A stretch of 47,298 bases of DNA, from NCBI GenBank assembly GCA_020848275.1, contig JADLAK010000057.1:1-47298 (forward strand), written 5' to 3'. A model generated the notes under the pieces. It was not told the origin of the DNA, did not search any database, and saw only the letters and a list, made by a program, of their open reading frames with translations. The translations under genes were made by a program, and so were the position numbers. Within the stretch, counting starts at the first letter, position 1. Every line of letters starts with the position of its first letter. The stretch is from Planctomycetota bacterium (GTDB lineage Bacteria > Planctomycetota > UBA8742 > UBA2392). This document shows positions 32,010-40,089 of the stretch, piece by piece.

Positions 32010-33044
32010 ATGGCATACGACCTGGCATTCATTGTGACGACGCGCGCCCAAGGGTTGGCGGAATTTGGCGCTGCGTCAACGCCCGAGGCGCTGGAGGCCG
32101 CCCGCATTAAATTCATAGGGCCCAAGGGCGTGGCCAAGGCGATGCTGGGCGGCATGAAGGATGTGCCCAAGGAGCAGCGCGCGGAGTTCGGCAAGGCCGC
32201 CAACCAGCTTGCTAAAGACCTCGAGGAAGCTTACAGCGCGGCCAAGGCCAAACTGGGCGACGCGGCGGCGCCGCTGCCGAAAGACGCCATCGACCTGACG
32301 CGCCCTGGCAAGGGCTTTGACGTCGGCCGGCCGCACGTGATCACGCAAACGTTCGAGGAAATCGTCGGGATATTCAACCGGCTTGGATTTGCGCTGGCGG
32401 AGGGCCCGGAGGTCGAGGACGAGCGCCACAACTTCGACGCGCTCAACATCCCGCCCGGCCACCCCGCGCGCAATGAAGAGAACAATTTCTACCTCCAGCT
32501 CAACGCCCCGGACTGGGATGTTAAGCCTGTGCCGATGCTTTTGCGCTCCCAAACAAGCACTATTCAAATCCGTGCGATGGAGTCTGTTAAACCGCCGGTG
32601 CGTGTGATTGCGCCGGGCCGCGTGTATCGCCCGGACACCGTCGACGCGACGCACCACTTCATGTTCCACCAGGTCGAGGGCCTCGCGGTCGACAAGGATT
32701 TAACCTTCGGCGACCTGAAGGCGTGCCTGGAACTCTTCGTCAAAGAATTCTTCGGCGCCGACACGCGCATGCGCTTCAGGCCCCATTACTTTCCTTTCAC
32801 CGAGGTGAGCGCGGAGATCGACATCGATTGCGCGATGTTCAAGCACCTGCGCAAACCGTGGCTCGAGGTGCTCGGCTGCGGCATGGTGCATCCCAACGTG
32901 CTGCGCGCCGTCGGCTATGACCCCGACGAGGTCACGGGCTTTGCCTTTGGCATGGGTGTCGAGCGCATCGCGATGCTAAAGCACGGCATCGGCGACATCC
33001 GCTGGTTCGTCAGCAACGACCTGCGCTTTCTGAAGCAGTTTTAA
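32010..33044 (+). CDS. pheS: Phenylalanyl-tRNA synthetase alpha subunit
   Basis: It charges tRNA-Phe with phenylalanine as half of an alpha2-beta2 enzyme. The 344-aa length is normal. The N-terminal helical tRNA-binding arm (residues 1-90) is followed by the class-II core. Motif 1 is in RLGFALAEGPEVEDERHNFDALNIPPGHPAR, motif 2 in VIAPGRVYRPDTVDATHHFMFHQVEG, and motif 3 in GFAFGMGVERIAMLKHGIGDIR. The usual partner pheT is not next to it: a 6-PTPS homologue follows 107 bp later. The ATG lies 10 nt after TACAAT. Confidence 0.96.
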   Translation: MAYDLAFIVTTRAQGLAEFGAASTPEALEAARIKFIGPKGVAKAMLGGMKDVPKEQRAEFGKAANQLAKDLEEAYSAAKAKLGDAAAPLPKDAIDLTRPGKGFDVGRPHVITQTFEEIVGIFNRLGFALAEGPEVEDERHNFDALNIPPGHPARNEENNFYLQLNAPDWDVKPVPMLLRSQTSTIQIRAMESVKPPVRVIAPGRVYRPDTVDATHHFMFHQVEGLAVDKDLTFGDLKACLELFVKEFFGADTRMRFRPHYFPFTEVSAEIDIDCAMFKHLRKPWLEVLGCGMVHPNVLRAVGYDPDEVTGFAFGMGVERIAMLKHGIGDIRWFVSNDLRFLKQF

Positions 33045-33050
33045 CTGCGC

Positions 33051-33120
33051 CTCACGCAAAGGCGCAAAGTCGCAAATAAACTTCAGGGCTATTCATTGTC
33101 CCTTGGCGGCTTTGCGTGAG
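33051..33120. repeat. Inverted repeat with CTCACGCAAAG arms
   Basis: CTCACGCAAAG (33051-33061) is exactly complementary to CTTTGCGTGAG (33110-33120), and pairing continues with mismatches through GCGCAAAGTCGC on the left. It lies just after pheS and may serve as its terminator. Confidence 0.75.
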
Positions 33121-33151
33121 ACAATGCCTTTAGGCGGGTCGAAGGGATTTC

Positions 33152-33661
33152 ATGCCGAGTTACAAACTTCGAGTCGAAAAAGAGAACTTCAACTTCTCCT
33201 GCGCGCATTTCCTGATTTTCGCCGACGGCTCGCGCGAGCCCCTGCACGGCCACAATTACTGGGTTTGGGTCGAGGTCGAGGGCGAGCTGGGGCCGGGCCA
33301 CTATCTTCTCGACTACATCACCTTTAAACCGCTTGTTAAACAGGCCTGCGACGAGCTTGACCACAAAACAATTCTCCCGGCGCACAGCCCGGTGCTGAAA
33401 GTCTGGAAGGAAGGAAAGCAAGTATTGGCCGAGCACAAGGACGGCAGCCGCTTTGCCTTCCCGGTCCAGGATACGCTTGTGATGGATTGCCCGAATACGT
33501 CGACCGAAATTCTCGCAACACATTTAGCCAGACGTATATACGATGCTCTGGTCAAGCGGGCGGAGCACCGTAACCTGTCGACGATTACCGTGGGAGTCGA
33601 AGAAGCCCCCGGGCAGCAAAGCAGTTACATTTACCGGCTTCCTCACGCGCAAGGAGAATAG
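33152..33661 (+). CDS. 6-pyruvoyl-tetrahydropterin synthase / QueD-family protein lacking the catalytic Cys
   Basis: The 169-aa protein has the family's three zinc-binding histidines, H19 (CAHF) and H32/H34 (LHGHNY), and the C-terminal EEAPGQQSSYIY block. In QueD and 6-PTPS a catalytic Cys sits four residues before HGH. Here the segment is SREPLHGH, with no Cys and with Glu29 three residues before the His. This resembles the PTPS-III branch, in which Glu replaces Cys and the enzyme cleaves dihydroneopterin for folate synthesis. It is therefore probably not a standard queuosine enzyme. It is the first gene of a tight operon with 33664 and 34016. Family firm; subtype inferred. Confidence 0.85.
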   Translation: MPSYKLRVEKENFNFSCAHFLIFADGSREPLHGHNYWVWVEVEGELGPGHYLLDYITFKPLVKQACDELDHKTILPAHSPVLKVWKEGKQVLAEHKDGSRFAFPVQDTLVMDCPNTSTEILATHLARRIYDALVKRAEHRNLSTITVGVEEAPGQQSSYIYRLPHAQGE

Positions 33662-33663
33662 CC

Positions 33664-34002
33664 TTGGCTCGTACCAGCGACGGTCGCAAGTCCATCACCT
33701 TTTTCCTGGGTATTTTCAACATCGTCGTAGCGCTGGTTTGGGGCGCGCTCTACATCCTCACCCTTGAGGTCGCCCGCAGCTTTGCTTCGCCCAGCAGCAT
33801 GCTCCTGTACGTCGCGACCTTCTTCATGGTCGCCATGGGCGGCGTGATCGTGCCCAACCTTGAAAAGGATTCCGGCAAGTCCGGCCGCGGGACCGGCATG
33901 CTGCTTTCGTGGCTCGCCGCGCTGCTTTACGGCGGTTACGCGGCGCTGCATTACACGAACTACTATGAAGTTGTCCGCCGCGCGATTTTCCCCAACGGTT
34001 AG
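33664..34002 (+). CDS. Small three-helix membrane protein, TTG start
   Basis: The 112-aa protein starts at TTG 33664, two bases after the preceding stop. Its GGAG ribosome-binding site lies within the end of that gene, so the pair is translationally linked. Hydrophobic helices lie at residues 11-33 (ITFFLGIFNIVVALVWGALY), 43-62 and 78-95. A lysine/glycine loop joins the last two (EKDSGKSGRGTG). I do not recognise the family. It could anchor or regulate the neighbouring enzymes, but nothing in the sequence proves this. Confidence 0.75.
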   Translation: MARTSDGRKSITFFLGIFNIVVALVWGALYILTLEVARSFASPSSMLLYVATFFMVAMGGVIVPNLEKDSGKSGRGTGMLLSWLAALLYGGYAALHYTNYYEVVRRAIFPNG

Positions 34003-34015
34003 GGCTTCGTAACGC

Positions 34016-35236
34016 TTGCCCAAAACCAAAGGTCCATCTGTAGCAATTGTTGGCGCCGGCGCCGCGGGACTCTCCGCGGCGCTTGAAGCTTTACGCGCGG
34101 GCGCCGACGTCACAATCTTCGAACAGCGCCCCGAGCCCGCGCGAAAGCTCCGCCTGTTGGGCCGCGGACAGGGCGTGGTCGGCCGCGACGACGCAAGCCA
34201 TGAAAGTTTCCACGGTCGCCACGCCCGCTTTGTGCAGGACGCCCTGCGCGCCTTTGACCTCGACTGGTTCAAGAAGCTCAAGATCAAATTGACGACCGAT
34301 GAAGACGGCGACCTGCGCGCACCCAGCGGCCAAGTCCTCGTGGACGCGCTGCTCAAGGCCCTGAAAAAAGCGGACTTGCGCCTGTCGACGCCCGTGAGCG
34401 CGATCCGCAAGGCGAAATCGGGCTTCAAACTGACGCTGACGGATGGCGAATTCGAATGCGCGCGCCTGGTCCTTGCCACGGGCGGCAATCACGCGCCGCA
34501 AGTGGCTGACGGCGCGCAGGGGTTGCGGCTGGCGCAGGGGCTGGGGCATTCGGTTGAGGATTGCAGCCCGGCGCTGGTGGGGGTGCGCGTGGCGCAATAC
34601 TGGCCGGGGCGGCTGCCGGGCCTGTGGATGAATGTGGACGCGACGCTGGTGATCGACGGGCGCGAGGCGGGCAACTGCCGCGGGCTGGTGTTGTTCACGC
34701 GCAATTCGCTGACGGGGCCGGGGCTGTTTGGATTTTCGCGCGAGATTGACACGGCGCTGATGGCGCGCAAGCAGGTCGAGGTCGTGTTGAATTTTTATCC
34801 CGGCATGACGCATGAGCAGGTCGCGAAGTGGCAGTACGAGACCTTTGGCCAGTACGCGCGCCAGGACCTCGCCAGCGCCATGGACCACATGCTGCCGATG
34901 CGCCTGTCGCTCGAAATGATCCGGCTGTTGGGCTTGCGCGCGGATTCGCGGGTGCGTGTTTTCGGCCTGCGCGAGCGTGAAGCAATCCTGCACCAGATCA
35001 CCAACACACGCCTTACCGTCGCGGCGACGTTGGGCTCGCGCGCGGCGCTGGGCTCGCGCGGCGGCGTGAACGTGCGCGAGGTCGACCCACGGACGTTCGA
35101 AAGCAAACTTGTGCCGGGTTTGTTCATCGCCGGCGAGATGCTGGATGTTGACGGGTCAAGCCTTGCGGTGAACCGGCAATTCGCCTTTGGCTCGGGTGTG
35201 CTGGCGGGCCGAAACGTAATTCAAAATCCAAAATGA
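34016..35236 (+). CDS. BaiN/YhiN (HI0933)-family FAD-dependent oxidoreductase
   Basis: The 406-aa flavoprotein starts at TTG 34016. The FAD-binding loop VAIVGAGAAGLSAALEA comes first, followed by ARLVLATGGNHAP and the closing FIAGEMLDVDGSSLAVNRQFAFGSGVLAGR, both typical of HI0933-like proteins. The usual early RKLxxxGxGRCN-type block is altered to RKLRLLGRGQGVVGRDD. The substrate of this family is mostly unknown; some members reduce bile-acid or tRNA-type substrates. It lies 13 nt after the membrane-protein gene. The last five codons and the stop fall inside an A/T-rich intergenic inverted repeat. Confidence 0.85.
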   Translation: MPKTKGPSVAIVGAGAAGLSAALEALRAGADVTIFEQRPEPARKLRLLGRGQGVVGRDDASHESFHGRHARFVQDALRAFDLDWFKKLKIKLTTDEDGDLRAPSGQVLVDALLKALKKADLRLSTPVSAIRKAKSGFKLTLTDGEFECARLVLATGGNHAPQVADGAQGLRLAQGLGHSVEDCSPALVGVRVAQYWPGRLPGLWMNVDATLVIDGREAGNCRGLVLFTRNSLTGPGLFGFSREIDTALMARKQVEVVLNFYPGMTHEQVAKWQYETFGQYARQDLASAMDHMLPMRLSLEMIRLLGLRADSRVRVFGLREREAILHQITNTRLTVAATLGSRAALGSRGGVNVREVDPRTFESKLVPGLFIAGEMLDVDGSSLAVNRQFAFGSGVLAGRNVIQNPK

Positions 35237-35294
35237 AAAATTCAAAATGAAACGGCTTCCTGGTTGTTCAATTTTGCATTTCTAATTTTGAATT
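35218..35294. repeat. AT-rich inverted repeat overlapping a gene end
   Basis: Arms AATTCAAAATCCAAAATG (from 35218) and the complementary CATTTCTAATTTTGAATT (ending 35294) pair imperfectly; a direct copy of TTCAAAATGA lies at 35241. The left arm supplies the last codons and stop of the flavoprotein gene. It is far more AT-rich than its surroundings. Confidence 0.75.
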
Positions 35295-35298
35295 GGAG

Positions 35299-36486
35299 TT
35301 AGTGCTTCCATCTTACCTTGTGGTAGATGCGCGTGATCACGGCGTCGACGATCATCAGTCCGCCGAATGTCGCCGGGAAGAAGTAGGGATACAGGTCGCC
35401 CCAACACAGCCACAGAATCCAGGTCGCAAGCCCCGCGGAATTCGCCAGCACCGCGCACAGGTACAGCGGCCGGGCCACTTTGATGCCGATCAACGCGCCC
35501 GCCGCAGCACCCACGCCAACACCCAGCAGCGCCTGGAATTCGTTTTGCGTGATGAGATACGTCCCGCCGCCAAGCGCGACGCCGCCCAGCACCATGCCGG
35601 CGACTGCGCCGTTGGAATAAATGCTCGCCAGCAACATGCGCGGCGCAAGCAGTGCGCCAAACAGCGCCGCCGCACCAGTGCCTATCCACATGTACAGCGG
35701 CTCGATGCCCGTGAAATAAGTGACGGCGAGCGTTGTGCCGCCAAGCACCGCTGCGCCAATCACGCGCACTAAAAGCGCCAGCAATATCAGGCCAAAGCCG
35801 CCCATGGCCAGCGCCACCATGGTCGCGATCTTGCGGCCGGCGTCGTAGTTGTCGCCGGCCTTGATCTTGATCCAGGCGCGCAGGGCCTCGGGCGTCAGGG
35901 GCAGGTCGACGTCGGGCTCGGCGGGTTCCGCGGCCTTGGGCGGTTCGGCCTTGGCTGGGTCGACCTTAGCCGGCGTTTTCTCGGCATCTTTGGCGCGAAT
36001 GACGGGTGAGGGCGGCGGGGCGGGCGCGGGGCCGTTTTCGATGTCGCGCAGCTTGCGCTTGAGCTCGTTGTACTTGCGAATCTGGCGCGAGACCGCTTCG
36101 CGCTGGTCGTAGACCGATTGCACGTCGTCGACGGTCTTCTGCTGGTCGTCCGTGAGCAGGTGCTTCTCGCGAACGGTGTTGACCAGGTGTTTGTACTCGG
36201 CGTTCTGGAACAGATAACCCACGCCGATGCAGACGATCAGCGTTAGCACCAGCCACTTCAGCGGCAGATCCGTGAGCTTGGCGGCGGCGGGCAGGGGTTC
36301 CGGCTCGCTGACGGCTGTGCCGGGATCGTAATTGAGTTCCTGCGAATCCTGGGCGTTTGGCCCGATGTCCTCGTCCTTGGACGCGGGCTTGGGCGGGTGC
36401 TGCTCAAATGCCTTCTTGATGTCCTCGGGCTTTGCGCCGGGAAGCGCAACCCAGCCCGGATCGTTGTTGGTTGGTTTCTTTGCCAT
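35299..36486 (-). CDS. Multi-pass membrane protein with coiled coil and Ala/Pro-rich linker
   Basis: The 395-aa protein has a hydrophilic N-terminus of about 75 aa, one helix (LKWLVLTLIVCIGVGYLF), a coiled-coil segment (TDDQQKTVDDVQSVYDQREAVSRQ and on, about 110-150), a Pro/Ala/Lys linker (about 152-200), and then six or seven closely spaced helices in residues 220-385. The C-terminal block is Gly/Ala-rich (AVAGMVLGGVALGGGTYLI). I do not recognise a family. It is encoded 97 bp after prkA on the same strand, with a repeat between them. A role in envelope stress with PrkA is possible but unsupported. Confidence 0.78.
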   Translation of the reverse strand: MAKKPTNNDPGWVALPGAKPEDIKKAFEQHPPKPASKDEDIGPNAQDSQELNYDPGTAVSEPEPLPAAAKLTDLPLKWLVLTLIVCIGVGYLFQNAEYKHLVNTVREKHLLTDDQQKTVDDVQSVYDQREAVSRQIRKYNELKRKLRDIENGPAPAPPPSPVIRAKDAEKTPAKVDPAKAEPPKAAEPAEPDVDLPLTPEALRAWIKIKAGDNYDAGRKIATMVALAMGGFGLILLALLVRVIGAAVLGGTTLAVTYFTGIEPLYMWIGTGAAALFGALLAPRMLLASIYSNGAVAGMVLGGVALGGGTYLITQNEFQALLGVGVGAAAGALIGIKVARPLYLCAVLANSAGLATWILWLCWGDLYPYFFPATFGGLMIVDAVITRIYHKVRWKH

Positions 36487-36514
36487 TAACTTGTCCGTCG
36501 CGGATTCTGGTAGC

Positions 36515-36566
36515 CGATACCTTTGACCTGATACCTCGCAAGGTATCGGGTATCAGCTTTCAGGTA
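36515..36566. repeat. GATACC-type interrupted inverted repeat
   Basis: GATACCT and CTGATACCT units on the left are complementary to AGGTATC, GGTATCAG and CAGGTATC units on the right, in an imperfect hairpin with direct repeats inside each arm. It lies between prkA and the downstream membrane-protein gene. Confidence 0.7.
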
Positions 36567-36583
36567 TCTGTATGGCGCGACCG

Positions 36584-38884
36584 TTATTTGGCGCCCAAAC
36601 GCCTGTCTATGAAGTACAGGATGATCGTGCGCGCGCACTCGTAACAGTAGCCGTAGGTCTTGTCCATGTTGGCCAGCAGCACTTCGGTCGGGCCGTGCAT
36701 GGCCGCGCCGTCTTTGGCCGCGAGTTCCTTGAATTCGTCGCGGCCCGGCGCGCGCTCGAGCCCGCGCTTGACGTTGGTCCAGTTGATCTTGTCGCGCTTT
36801 TCGCGGTATAGGTTGCGGTGCAGGGCCTTGAACACGTCGCTGTAAATCTCGTGGAAGTCCACGATGGCGCTGCTGGTGCCGCCGGCGGGCGGCTTGACGT
36901 GGCCCGTGCCCCCGGTCATGGCGTTGGTCATGCGGCTGACCATTTTGAAGCGGTAGAAGTCGCGCTCGCTGTCCTCAACCTGCATGAGTTCCTCGATGCG
37001 CTTCATCAGGCGTTCGTCGGCCTCGGTGTCGCGGCCGGTCATCTCGTTGCGCAGCTTTTCTTTGCGGTTGTAGGCATTGACGTGTTTTAAATATTCGCGG
37101 ATGCGGCTTTCAATTTCCGTGTTGTCGACATTGATGATGCTGTTTTCGATTTCCGTCGACAGCACGTCGTCGTAACGCTGACGCAATATCGCCGTAAATG
37201 CGCGGAAGTCGTGGTAGCCGTCGTCGCGCTGGCGCGCCAGGAAGTCGTAGTTCACGGGCCCCTGCTCGACGACGCGGTCAAGCTGCTTGAACACGGCAAA
37301 GGGCGTTATGCAGTCCTCGCTGTCGTCTTCGCAAATGTCGGCAAAGACGTTTTGCAAGATGCGCGTCGGGATGCCGTCCATGCCTTCGTCGACGTATTCA
37401 TTGCGCAGGCGGCGGCGGATTTCGCGCGTCAGCGCCTGGCGTTCGCGCGACGAAAGCGTCGGCGGGAACTCGCCCGAATACAGCATGCTCTTGGCCAGCG
37501 GCGTCAGCTTGCTGATCACCTGCCGCGTTTCTTCCGTCAAGTCGTTGACGTTGGGCAGGTCGCTTTTCTGCACGCGCGACATTACAGCCCATAGGGCCGC
37601 CATCTCGGTCGTGTGCGGCGCGATCTTGTGGTAGCGCTTGGCCTGGCGCAGGCCGCGGTTGTAGATCTTTTCTTCGTCCTGGTAATTCAGCAGGTACGGC
37701 ACGTCGATCTTGCGCATGCGCGAACGCAGCGCCTTGGACAGGGGGTCGGCGCGCAGGGCCGAATACTCCGCGAGGTTGGTGGTCCCGATGATCATCACAT
37801 CGATGTCGCAGGAGACTTCGCTGAAGTCCATCTTGTGTTCTTCGACCGCCGACAGGAGGTGCTGAAGGTAGCCGACAGGCTTCTTGAAGATGTCCGAATA
37901 GTGCACCAGGCCGCGGTTGCCGCGCACGTATTTGCCGTGGTAGCGCACCAGGCTGACGCTGTTGAGCAAGTTGGCGATGAATTTGAAGTTCTCGTCGATG
38001 GTGACGGGGGAACTAGCCGTCTCGACGTTTCCCTCAGGCGGGATTTTCGCGATGCCGATGCCGCCGCTTTCACTGTAGACCATGCGCTGCACCAGCACGT
38101 GGTCCATCACCTTCAGCCAGTCGCCCTTGTAGCGGCGCAGCAAAAAGTCGTAGATTTGTTTGCTGTTGAAGTCGAGCTCGCCCTCCAGCAGCTTGTGCGG
38201 GATCACCTTCTTGTGGTGCACGCCGGAGCGGTCGAATAGTTTATTCAGCAGCTCGCGCCGCGCGGGCTTTGGGATCAAAAACAGCGGATGCTCGTGCATC
38301 TGGCTTGGCAGCACCGCGACAGGATTTTTAAACCCCGCGTAGTCGCCTGTGCGGTCCGAGCCAAAGCCCAGCCCGCCGCTGCCTTCGCTGTGGAAGTCTT
38401 TGCCAAAGCGCCACGCAAACGTGTAGCAGGCGCCTTCTTCGGTCGAGGTGTAGGCCTCAAGGCCGCGCGCCATCAAATCGAGGATGCTGGTTTTCGCCGT
38501 GCCCACCGGGCCGTGCAGAATAAAAATGCGCTCCTTGCCCTCTTCGCGCGCGCCCGCGCGGATGTATTTCACCAGGCGCGTGATGGTGCGCTCCAGCCCG
38601 TAAATCGCGTTCTTGCCGTTGCTGAAGGGATCGTCGAACAGGCTGTAGCGCCGCACTTGTTCGCCGTTGTCCTCGAAGTCCTCGGTGCCGAAGTGTTTGA
38701 TCATGTCGTAGACAAGCTGGTACGACGTGCGCGTGTGGCGGTAGGGGTCCTTGGTGACCAGCGCGAGGTATTCCTTGAACGAGCCTTCCCACGACGCGCC
38801 CTGGTAGCGTTCAAGGTTTTCGCGCATCACGTAATCCGTGATGTCCTTTTCCGTCAATTGCGGCTTGTCGTGTTTATCGTCCAT
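36584..38884 (-). CDS. prkA: PrkA-family AAA+ serine kinase/protease-like protein
   Basis: The 766-aa protein starts at MDDKHDKPQ (38884). The PrkA AAA domain covers roughly residues 20-430, with Walker A GPVGTAKTS (125-133), the Walker B/sensor region VMIIGTTNLAEY and the conserved FHSEGSGGLGFGSDR block. The C-terminal PrkA domain follows, with KTYGYCYECARTIILYFIDRRLG at the end. Known relatives (B. subtilis PrkA, E. coli YeaG) are about 630-645 aa, so this one is some 120 residues longer. They act in sporulation, starvation and nitrogen-stress physiology, and usually neighbour yeaH and spoVR-type genes; neither is here. No Shine-Dalgarno is seen; TAACAT lies 8 nt before the ATG. Confidence 0.93.
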   Translation of the reverse strand: MDDKHDKPQLTEKDITDYVMRENLERYQGASWEGSFKEYLALVTKDPYRHTRTSYQLVYDMIKHFGTEDFEDNGEQVRRYSLFDDPFSNGKNAIYGLERTITRLVKYIRAGAREEGKERIFILHGPVGTAKTSILDLMARGLEAYTSTEEGACYTFAWRFGKDFHSEGSGGLGFGSDRTGDYAGFKNPVAVLPSQMHEHPLFLIPKPARRELLNKLFDRSGVHHKKVIPHKLLEGELDFNSKQIYDFLLRRYKGDWLKVMDHVLVQRMVYSESGGIGIAKIPPEGNVETASSPVTIDENFKFIANLLNSVSLVRYHGKYVRGNRGLVHYSDIFKKPVGYLQHLLSAVEEHKMDFSEVSCDIDVMIIGTTNLAEYSALRADPLSKALRSRMRKIDVPYLLNYQDEEKIYNRGLRQAKRYHKIAPHTTEMAALWAVMSRVQKSDLPNVNDLTEETRQVISKLTPLAKSMLYSGEFPPTLSSRERQALTREIRRRLRNEYVDEGMDGIPTRILQNVFADICEDDSEDCITPFAVFKQLDRVVEQGPVNYDFLARQRDDGYHDFRAFTAILRQRYDDVLSTEIENSIINVDNTEIESRIREYLKHVNAYNRKEKLRNEMTGRDTEADERLMKRIEELMQVEDSERDFYRFKMVSRMTNAMTGGTGHVKPPAGGTSSAIVDFHEIYSDVFKALHRNLYREKRDKINWTNVKRGLERAPGRDEFKELAAKDGAAMHGPTEVLLANMDKTYGYCYECARTIILYFIDRRLGAK

Positions 38885-38919
38885 GACGTCGCATGTTACC
38901 AGTTTTGGAAGTGGCGTGC

Positions 38920-39492
38920 TTACGCGGGAGGCCGCCACCGCGGGTTGGTCAAACTGGTCAGGACATGGTCTTCCCAGACGCCATTAATCAGCAGGTAGGC
39001 GCGCGCCCGGCCTTCGATGACAAACCCGAGTTTCTCAAGCACCCTGGCTGACCGTTCATTGCGCGGCATATAGTTGGCCTGGATGCGGTGCAGGTTGAGT
39101 TCGGCAAAAGCGTAGGCGATGGCGGCCTCAAGGGCCTCATGCATCAGGCCCTTGCCCTGCGACCGCCGCCGTAACTCATAGCCCAGGTGGCAGGCGTGAA
39201 ACGCACCGCGAACGAAGTTACTGAAACTCACGCGGCCGTGGACTTGCGCGGGGTTTTCGCGGTCGAAGGCGAACAGCAACAGGCCTTTGTCTTCGAGAAA
39301 ATTCTGGAGTTGCGTCGCGGGCTGTTGTTGCCAGTGGTCTTCGGTGTAGTAGGCGTCGGGGCGAACCGGCCCCCAGGGCGCCAGAAAAGCTCGTTCTTCG
39401 ATGGCGTAGCATGCCAGCGCCGGGGCGTCGGCAGCTTCGGGCAGGCGCAGGATCAGCCGGGTTGTTTCGAGCTGGGGTTTTTCGCGGGCCAT
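38920..39492 (-). CDS. rimJ: RimJ-type GNAT N-acetyltransferase
   Basis: The 190-aa acetyltransferase has the GNAT acetyl-CoA loop RSQGKGLMHEAL and the closing block HRIQANYMPRNERSARVLEK, then LGFVIEGRARAYLLINGVW and EDHVLTSLTNP. These are close to E. coli RimJ, which acetylates the N-terminal alanine of ribosomal protein S5. It lies 35 bp upstream of prkA on the same strand, so both may share a transcript. The specific substrate is inferred from similarity to RimJ. Confidence 0.87.
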   Translation of the reverse strand: MAREKPQLETTRLILRLPEAADAPALACYAIEERAFLAPWGPVRPDAYYTEDHWQQQPATQLQNFLEDKGLLLFAFDRENPAQVHGRVSFSNFVRGAFHACHLGYELRRRSQGKGLMHEALEAAIAYAFAELNLHRIQANYMPRNERSARVLEKLGFVIEGRARAYLLINGVWEDHVLTSLTNPRWRPPA

Positions 39493-39560
39493 GGGAACAG
39501 TTTGCGCCCAGACGCCCTACAATGGTAGAGAAGGTTTACGGGAAGTTGGACGACCGTAGG

Positions 39561-40046
39561 ATGCCGATTGTGAAAAACACCTTGCTTGTACTTGCGTTGA
39601 CGGGAGCCATGCTTTCAGGCTGCCGCGTGATTGGCTATCAGCCCACGGACGAAGAGGCCGAGGCGCTGGCCCGCGGCGAGGATCCCCGCGCCAACGAAAA
39701 GAAGCCCAAGGAACCCTCGAAAACTCCGGCCAAGACGCCCGAAAAGCAGCCCGAGACGCCGCGCGAACAGGTTGCGGGTCCCGCGCGCGCGACAGTGCTG
39801 CGTTGGACGACCAATGCGTCGCTGACAGTGGAAGCCGAGGGCAAGCTGCAAGTGGTGGTCCTGCCGGGCGTGGCGGTGCCGGGCGAATACGGCTCGGCCG
39901 AGCGAGCCCGCATGAACGCCGAGGAGAGTTTTCCCTACGGCACGCCGATCAAGCTGAGTTATCCGACGAAGGACAAGGACGGCAAAACGATCTATCGCGA
40001 CGCCGACGACCGCCTTTTGGCCACCATCGAAAAAGACGTGCCGTAA
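39561..40046 (+). CDS. Lipoprotein with a possible degenerate SNase-like half domain
   Basis: The 161-aa protein starts at 39561, giving a lipoprotein signal MPIVKNTLLVLALTGAMLSGC (lipobox LSGC). A charged Pro/Lys linker (residues 35-70) follows. Residues 75-161 (LRWTTNASLTVEAEGKLQVVVLPGVAVPG ... DADDRLLATIEKD) follow the strand order of the first part of a staphylococcal-nuclease-like fold, but the catalytic DGDT and Arg/Glu residues are not visible, so nuclease activity is unlikely. The resemblance is weak. The start is chosen for the signal peptide; the upstream frame overlaps the rimJ promoter region. Confidence 0.72.
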   Translation: MPIVKNTLLVLALTGAMLSGCRVIGYQPTDEEAEALARGEDPRANEKKPKEPSKTPAKTPEKQPETPREQVAGPARATVLRWTTNASLTVEAEGKLQVVVLPGVAVPGEYGSAERARMNAEESFPYGTPIKLSYPTKDKDGKTIYRDADDRLLATIEKDVP

Positions 40047-40055
40047 CGTGGCATG

Positions 40056-40078
40056 TGGCTGGGGCGTCCCCGCCCCAG
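40056..40078. repeat. GTGGCTGGGGC-type hairpin
   Basis: CTGGGGCG (40059-40066) pairs with CGCCCCAG (40071-40078) around TCCC, preceded by TGTGG. The same TGTGGCTGGGGC phrase recurs twice, inverted, at 44594-44677. Confidence 0.65.
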
Positions 40079-40089
40079 AGGTGTTTATT

